Assembly (NCBI RefSeq): GCF_000002235.5
Contig: NW_022145613.1
Span: forward strand, 991,001 to 1,055,000
Length of the DNA: 64,000 nucleotides
Source: Strongylocentrotus purpuratus
Lineage: Eukaryota; Echinodermata; Echinoidea; Camarodonta; Strongylocentrotidae
Reading direction: 5' to 3'
The position numbers and the translations under genes were made by a program. The notes beneath the pieces are model-generated. The model was given only the letters and a program-made list of their open reading frames with translations, had not been told where the DNA came from and did no database searches. How positions within the stretch are numbered: the first letter of the stretch is position 1; every line of letters begins with the position of its first letter. Below, piece by piece: positions 57,801 to 64,000 of this stretch.

Positions 57801-59596
57801 GGTCCTTGAGAGGCGGTGCTTGTGGTCTGGTCGAGGTGGGCCAGCCAGTCAAGGAGTCATCCTATGTTGACCGGTCTAGAGTCTAGGGTTGAAACAAGTG
57901 TTTGACCAACCATCTGAATGGGTCAAAACTGAGTCATGGTTTAGGACTCTCCTCTCCTGTGTGTACTTATGCCTCCTTAACATGCACACAGTTCATTCAT
58001 GCTTCAATGGGAAATGTTTAAAAAGCTAGGTCAAATGATGTTGCTCAGACGGGACAGGGGCTAGCCAGGTTGCTCTTACGTCATATACAATTGTTTTCTT
58101 CTCAGAAGTCAAACTTCTGTATGAAAATGTTGTACCTCTGAGTGTGACATGCTTATAAATTAAACATGAACATTCAAATCTAAGCCAACTTTTATTTACT
58201 TAGATAGAACGGGCTAGTCAGAATTCTCTACTTCATCTACAGTTGTCTGCTTACAACGTCAACTTCATGTGGGAAGTTTAGTTTCTACCATTGACTCCTA
58301 AATGCTGTATTTTTTATGTAGTTTTTAAACTGAAGGGAGTTAGCACATAAATCCTAAGTTTTTCTTTGTCTTCAGAAGCCTCCTACCCTATAACCTGTTT
58401 TGCTGTAGTCCTCCTAAAGCAGACAAGTGTGTATATGATGTATCTTGAGCCAGGTTTGCCTGTAGACACAATCCCACGCAACATTCACTGATCAGTGAAG
58501 AAAATATAAATGAAATCAGCAACATGGCCCACTGTGTGTTAAAACTTCATTTGATGACCCACTTCAGTTGGAAATGGCCATAAAGTAACACTTTCATCTT
58601 TATGTACACTGTAGTAGCATTATGAATGAAATGGCAAAATACTGCGTAAGCAATTAGAAAAGCAATGTGACACATAGGATTATAGGTGGCAAATAAAAAT
58701 TGAGCGTAGCCGTAGGTTGATGACCAACTCTCTTTATTTTGTGACAATGACTTAATTGAAAGATGTTCTTAAACAGATGTGCTTCGATCTCACCTTCAGG
58801 CCATAATTTTTGTTTTTAGGATACCTGTAGGGTCTGTTGAAAATCCTGGATAAATAGGGAAGTTTGCTTGCAGAAGAAAAAAACAAACTCTGAAGATATG
58901 ACTGAGATATACACTGTGTTTGTGACAGCAGCATTTTTAAACTGTGTAGAAAGTCTACTAAGAAAGCAAAGAAATTTGTCCTTGTATTGTAGTTAGATGG
59001 TCTTTGCCACAGTGACGGCATTGACTTAGAAAGATCACACATTCTATGAAAATAGTCTTTGGTAGATCCCTCTGAATTTGAGTTTCTTTAGTTCAGTTTT
59101 TATTGAATGAAATAAAAAGAAAGACGAATAGATGACGACATCGTTGGAAAAAGAAATAACTTTGCCGGTGTGTTAGGGGGTGTATGCATCACTGAGAGGC
59201 ACTAGTGGGAGGCTATAGACGTCACTGGCGTGGTATTGGGTTTAAAGGATCATACTTGGATATCAAAGAAATGGAGCAGGCTACTTTGGGGAATGGGGCT
59301 TTGTGTCTGGGATATGAAAGCTAATTGACTTACAAATGCGCTAAATAAACCATGACGTTACACTTTGTGTTGTTTTTGTTTTGATCACCAAATGCTTGTG
59401 AAATAGAACGGATGGAGTAGGTAGGGCAAGTGGCCCCAAGATGGACAGTTTAAAATGGAGATGAAGAAGCTTTACTTTGTTTTGATGAGGAGCCTGGCTT
59501 CATGTGTCAGTCTTAAAATCTAGTTTAATTGATGTAAGGGGGCAGGCGGGCTGAGTGAGCCATTGTAAGATGTCTGCTTCATTCATGTAAGCCATG

Positions 59597-59630
59597 GGCT
59601 GGCTGGCTGGCTGGCTGGCTAGCTAGCTGC
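59597..59630. repeat. GGCT tetranucleotide run
   Basis: About seven GGCT/AGCT units. Confidence 0.9.
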
Positions 59631-59702
59631 AAACCTTGCTTGCATGCCAACGTTTTTAGATTGCAGATTTGATTGTTGCTGATGTAGCATCCATTGAGAC
59701 AT

Positions 59703-60841
59703 GGTTGTATTATGGACCTACTATGGTCCATGGTTGTATTATGGACCTAGTACGGTCCATGGTTGTATTATGGACCTACTACGGTCCATGGTTGTATTAT
59801 GGACCTACTACGGTCCATGGTTGTATTATGGACCTACTACGGTCCATGGTTGTATTATGGACCTACTACGGTCCATGGTTGTATTATGGACCTACTACGG
59901 TCCATGGTTGTATTATGGACCTACTACGGTCCATGGTTGTATTATGGACCTACTACGGTCCATGGTTGTATTATGGACCTACTACGGTCCATGGTTGTAT
60001 TATGGACCTACTACGGTCCATGGTTGTATTATGGACCTACTACGGTCCATGGTTGTATTATGGACCTACTACGGTCCATGGTTGTATTATGGACCTACTA
60101 CGGTCCATGGTTGTATTATGGACCTACTACGGTCCATGGTTGTATTATGGACCTACTACGGTCCATGGTTGTATTATGGACCTACTACGGTCCATGGTTG
60201 TATTATGGACCTACTACGGTCCATGGTTGTATTATGGACCTACTACGGTCCATGGTTGTATTATGGACCTACTACGGTCCATGGTTGTATTATGGACCTA
60301 CTACGGTCCATGGTTGTATTATGGACCTACTACGGTCCATGGTTGTATTATGGACCTACTACGGTCCATGGTTGTATTATGGACCTACTACGGTCCATGG
60401 TTGTATTATGGACCTACTACGGTCCATGGTTGTATTATGGACCTACTACGGTCCATGGTTGTATTATGGACCTACTACGGTCCATGGTTGTATTATGGAC
60501 CTACTACGGTCCATGGTTGTATTATGGACCTACTACGGTCCATGGTTGTATTATGGACCTACTACGGTCCATGGTTGTATTATGGACCTACTACGGTCCA
60601 TGGTTGTATTATGGACCTACTACGGTCCATGGTTGTATTATGGACCTACTACGGTCCATGGTTGTATTATGGACCTACTACGGTCCATGGTTGTATTATG
60701 GACCTACTACGGTCCATGGTTGTATTATGGACCTACTACGGTCCATGGTTGTATTATGGACCTACTACGGTCCATGGTTGTATTATGGACCTACTACGGT
60801 CCATGGTTGTATTATGGACCTACTACGGTCCATGGTTGTAT
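59703..60841 (+). repeat. 29-bp minisatellite, 39 full copies
   Basis: The unit is GGTTGTATTATGGACC followed by TACTACGGTCCAT. Copies 1 and 2 each carry one substitution (TACTAT, TAGTAC); the copies I read after that are identical. Since 29 is not a multiple of 3 and the unit has no stop in any forward frame, all three forward frames stay open for 375-402 codons with a 29-residue period. These are not proteins. The minus frames contain stops. There are no spacers between units, so it is not a CRISPR array. Confidence 0.97.
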
Positions 60842-61045
60842 ACAGTCAAATCTACAAGTAAAGACTGCTCAAGGTAGACAAATGAGGTAGTCTTCATTGG
60901 CTGGCAGTCTTTTTGTTCCAGTTGTAGGAGAGTTTTCAATGAGAAACCTTGTTCAAAGGCAACAGTGATCTGGTCCTTCTAAACAGGTTGATCTTTCTAT
61001 ACAGGTGGTTGCTACATGCAGTAGGTTTGAAACCTCTCTCTGTAA
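60841..61045. mobile_element. TACAGTCAAA repeat, second copy
   Basis: TACAGTCAAATCT on the left is loosely mirrored by AGGTTTGAAACCT on the right, with TCTATACAGGTGGTTGC before it. It begins where the minisatellite stops. Confidence 0.5.
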
Positions 61046-62362
61046 TCAGATGATCATATTTTGAGGATGATTTTCAGATTGAATGATGATGATGATGGAA
61101 TTTTCCAGTTATCTGATGTAATGAATAGATAGCTGTTGAAATTACTATCATCCTATTATTTTGAATAGTATGTGATACTTTTTAGACATCTTTGTAAGAT
61201 TCACTCTATGAGCTATGTAATTCAGAATACAAATGACCCAAATTTTAGGGCTAGCTTAAGTAGGAAAATCATTAGATACATGAGGCATCATGATAAGGAA
61301 ATATATATATATATGAGGTCTTATGATAAATTTGTTTAATTTGTATTATTCTTGGTTTCTTTGTTTGTTTGTTTTTTTATCAATTCTATTGATTTAATTC
61401 CTGCATTTATCTTGAAATAGAGTTTCTTTAGTAGAATAAAGATTCCATTGATTGTATTTGGTGTGATCAGGTTTGATTGATATTTTGGGGGTGAATCCAG
61501 TAGAGAAAAGACTGCTGACAAGAGAAGAGAGATATTTACTAATTGATCTAGATCATCTATATAGGTCACTAAATGATGCTCATCCATCCCTTGACTCGAA
61601 ACGAAAGATGGATTCTGTTCGGATCAGGTGAATGTAAAGCCGAGAGGCGAGAGAAGGTGTTTCTCTGAATCAATCTACATTGCTTGGGAATCACCTGAAA
61701 TTGGAGCAATAGTTTTCAGGCAAATCAAATTACAGGTCTTGAGATTGCGGCTCTGGTAATACGACCCTTTCTTACTTTCTCCAAGTCTGCGAACGTCTTG
61801 CTGTCATTTCCATCTTCTCTCCGTCTGTCCTATTTCTCTCTCCGTCTGTCATGGAATACTAGCATCCTGTTGCTGTTCTTCTTCCATCTAATTATCTCAC
61901 CTGTCCTGTCTCTAATTATACCTTGTATTTCATGTCAGGTTGGTATCTAGCCATTTGATATTTTCTTCATTTAGTATGTATCAATATGGGAGGGGTATGC
62001 TTATAACTCATACTTTCATGCAATTTGGACTTTTTTGTTGTTGTAATACATCCTTTATACTAGCTCTTTAAGTTCCCAACAAAGAGGGCACATAACATCA
62101 TTTCCCAGATATGAATAACATTTCTTATTACTATAAAGAATATCAGTTGCCATTTTGTTCTTTCTTATGTACATACCATTTAATTTTCACCTTTCTTTTT
62201 TATATAGAATCTTTCCATTCTTTGTATCATTGTTTTAAAACACCATTTAATGACAATTTCAGATTTCCCTGTTTGAAGAAGTAGAGTTCCTTTTCATTTA
62301 CTAAAGTTTATAATATTACATCATAGTACCATGCACAGAGAGACTTCATCAAGTGAGTTGAA

Positions 62363-63054
62363 TGATATAGTATTAATGACTGCTTTGAGAAAAACAACTA
62401 TTTCTCGAATATTAAAGCAGTCATTAATACTTTTATATGCCCCAAAAAAAAAATTTAAAAAGAAAAAAGGAAAAAAAGAAAAAACTTTTTTCGAATATGG
62501 GATTCGATCTCTTGCGTACAAAAGGTGAGGTGACTAAAATGAGCGCCTTAAACTGCTCGGCTATCGCGCTCTGTTACCATTCATAGCAGTTTTTTCTTAT
62601 ATATACATTAAAATGGATTGAAACGGCTTCGCGCGGTGGATGCTTCGCGGCTGCTCCATTAAACAGGCCCTTCTTTTACTTTTGCAATGCATATTGGCAC
62701 GAATTTAGATCAAGATCTATCGGCAGATGTTTTTTTGTTTTTGGAAGTTTATTTTCGTCTTCATGTCAACAATGCAAGATAAAATTGTCGGTAAGATCGA
62801 TCGAGATTCAATTGTATTGAAATTACCGACCAATTCTTCGCACACGTACGGTATCCTCGATCGCTCAGACCATTTTTTAACATGTAAACCTATGGGGTAA
62901 CCATGGAGACTGACCTATTTTCCCAATAACCATGGTTATTGGGATTTTGAACTGTTTTTTAACCATGGTTACTGGGAATTTTCGGGAACAGTTAAAGTTT
63001 ATGAATGCAATTTCGACCAATCAGATTGCTGGATTACTTAAGTGAGGTATATAA
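62363..63054 (-). mobile_element. Composite repeat with tRNA-Leu-like relic and terminal hairpin, copy 2
   Basis: Complement of 18759-19555. The hairpin end is at 62370-62435 (TATTAATGACTGCTTTGAGA / TTAAAGCAGTCATTAATA) and the other end reads CTTAAGTGAGGTATATAA. Shared blocks include GATAAAATTGTCGGTAAGAT and AAACCTATGGGGTAACCATG. It is about 100 bp shorter because the inner palindrome of copy 1 is missing. Confidence 0.8.
62491..62572 (-). pseudogene. tRNA-Leu-like relic in composite copy 2
   Basis: On minus: GCGCGATAGCCGAGCAGTTT, then AAGGCGCTCATTTTAG and GAGATCGAATCCCATATTCG. A and B boxes are recognisable, but the anticodon stem and acceptor do not pair well. It is more decayed than the copy at 19248. 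Confidence 0.65.
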
Positions 63055-63299
63055 TGTGTAATATAAATAATCTGTTTATCACATATTGATGGATGTTCCT
63101 CAGAGACCTACTGCATCGATATGTTTGTTTTCATGTAGAGGAACATTTGTAATATATCTTTTCCCCCGGAAGAAATGACTTACAGGTTATAGGAATTTCA
63201 CATTCCTTTTTTTCTTCCAGGCAACTTCGGGAGGTGCAACAGGGGAAGCCAATTTTGTTCTTTCATACTTTGTATCCTATGTACCATTCTATTGTACCT

Positions 63300-63346
63300 T
63301 CTTTTGTATTTTGAAATGCCAAATAAATAATAATAAAGAAGATACA
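63300..63346 (+). mobile_element. Possible LINE 3' tail before exon 7
   Basis: TTTTGTATTTTGAAATGCCA is followed by AATAAATAATAATAAAG, the form of an L2/CR1-type 3' end with a TAA microsatellite. It could instead be a polyadenylation region of an alternative exon (see findings). Confidence 0.4.
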
Positions 63347-63399
63347 GTAAATTATATATTTATTTCAAATTCTTGTCATTTTTGTCTGTTCCATCACAG

Positions 63400-63496
63400 G
63401 GAGGAGGAATTAGAGGAGAAAGAACGTCTTCAGAAACAGATCGAAGATGACAAGGATGAAAGGCACGCTAAGGAGGTGGAGCATCTTCAAGCAAGG
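63400..63496 (+). CDS. PPP1R9A: Neurabin/spinophilin-like exon 7: coiled coil continues
   Basis: The exon completes Arg317 and encodes residues 318-349, ending in phase 0. It reads EEELEEKERLQKQIEDDKDE, then RHAKEVEHLQAR. It is charged and heptad-patterned. EVEHLQAR aligns with the vertebrate EVQGLQVR that precedes RDLE. TCCATCACAG precedes it and GTAAGT follows. The gene continues off-window: in vertebrates the coiled coil runs on, and neurabin-1 ends with a SAM domain. Confidence 0.9.
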
Positions 63497-64000
63497 GTAA
63501 GTAAGGGAGATAAAACAAGATGTGCTGATCAAGAATGATGGAAAAACATGAGAAGATTGAAAAATATCATAAAGAATAAAGAAAAATAATGAAATTGATA
63601 CTTGGAAAAATGATTGATTTATAAGCTGTGAGCTGGAATCAGGTGTTTTAAGTTAATGGCATGAATATTGTTGATAAAAGGAAAGATATAAGGTTATAAT
63701 AAAGCAAGAGAAATGAGACATAATGAAACTTGAAAGCAAATGAGAACAGAATAATAAAAGTTTTACTTGGAAAATATTGACAAGTTTCTGAGTGGGAGAG
63801 ATAAAGTTTATTTGGTGATGACGAGAGATGCACTGAGGAACAAGCCATGATGTAAGTCAGGAGAACTATCACCTAGAAATGAGAGTTACAATGAAGCAAG
63901 GTTGACAAGAAACGGCATTAACTCCTATATGCCATTTAGGCTCTCCATAGATGATGTAGAAACATAGCAATACCATCTCAAACATACATGTATCATCCAA
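63497..64000 (+). other. Start of intron 7
   Basis: Begins with GTAAGT. AT-rich, with a half copy of the ~80-bp hairpin family near 63890-63954 (ACGGCATTAACTCC, GGCTCTCCATAGATGAT). The 74-residue minus-strand frame is unrecognised. Confidence 0.75.

Larger units (their letters stand above)
54068..63399 (+). other. Intron 6 (9.3 kb)
   Basis: Bounded by GTAGGT and TTCCATCACAG. It holds a decayed TTAA MITE, GA tracts, a ~110-bp tandem array, the 29-bp minisatellite, a TACAGTCAAA repeat and composite repeat copy 2. A possible alternative exon at 63221 is discussed in the findings. Confidence 0.85.

Noticed and set aside
59703-60841. CRISPR array
   Set aside because: The repeats are directly adjacent with no unique spacers, and the context is an animal intron.
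59669-60890. Three 375-402-residue repetitive proteins
   Set aside because: They are frame-shifted readings of one 29-bp minisatellite lacking stops in any forward frame, with no upstream or downstream coding context.

Overview
The window is a stretch of animal nuclear DNA that is AT-rich, intron-dominated and dense in repeats. The only protein-coding gene I can support is the middle part of one plus-strand gene of the neurabin/spinophilin family (PPP1R9). Seven exons (13656-13788, 23487-23607, 35718-35822, 50410-50545, 52122-52358, 53850-54067, 63400-63496) join with consistent phases into 349 codons. They encode the conserved segment before the PDZ domain, the whole PDZ domain, a divergent proline- and acid-rich linker, and the start of the long coiled coil. 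The 5' part (actin-binding region and the RVxF-type PP1 docking motif) and the 3' part (rest of the coiled coil, any SAM domain) are not in the window.

The organism is most likely an echinoderm, probably a sea urchin. This is inference. The protein resembles both vertebrate neurabin paralogues without clearly being one of them, introns run to 14.6 kb, and the 2.1 kb foldback transposon at 2275-4403 has the architecture of the TU foldback elements known from sea urchins. No species-diagnostic gene is present.

Layout: 1-13655 is upstream intron or flank, with a CT-rich satellite, the TU-like foldback, a LINE 3' fragment nested with a GC-rich MITE, and small hairpin elements. Intron 13.8-23.5 kb holds MITEs, a LINE tail, and a composite element carrying a tRNA-Leu-like promoter relic. 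Intron 23.6-35.7 kb holds at least five palindromic elements, including a 1.68 kb hAT-like foldback with a perfect 8-bp target duplication. Intron 35.8-50.4 kb holds a tRNA-derived SINE, a long AT microsatellite and several roughly 80-100 bp hairpins. The short introns at 50.5-53.8 kb each carry little or a few MITEs. Intron 54.1-63.4 kb holds a 39-copy 29-bp minisatellite and an inverted second copy of the tRNA-Leu-like composite element.

The main pattern beyond the gene is the number of inverted-repeat elements inside one transcription unit. About 20 distinct palindromic insertions lie within the introns. A tiny hairpin family of about 80 bp (GCCAGAAGGG...CCCTTCTGGC) recurs about nine times, and a minisatellite would fold in RNA as 39 successive stem-loops. 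No prokaryotic, organellar, CRISPR or viral feature was seen.
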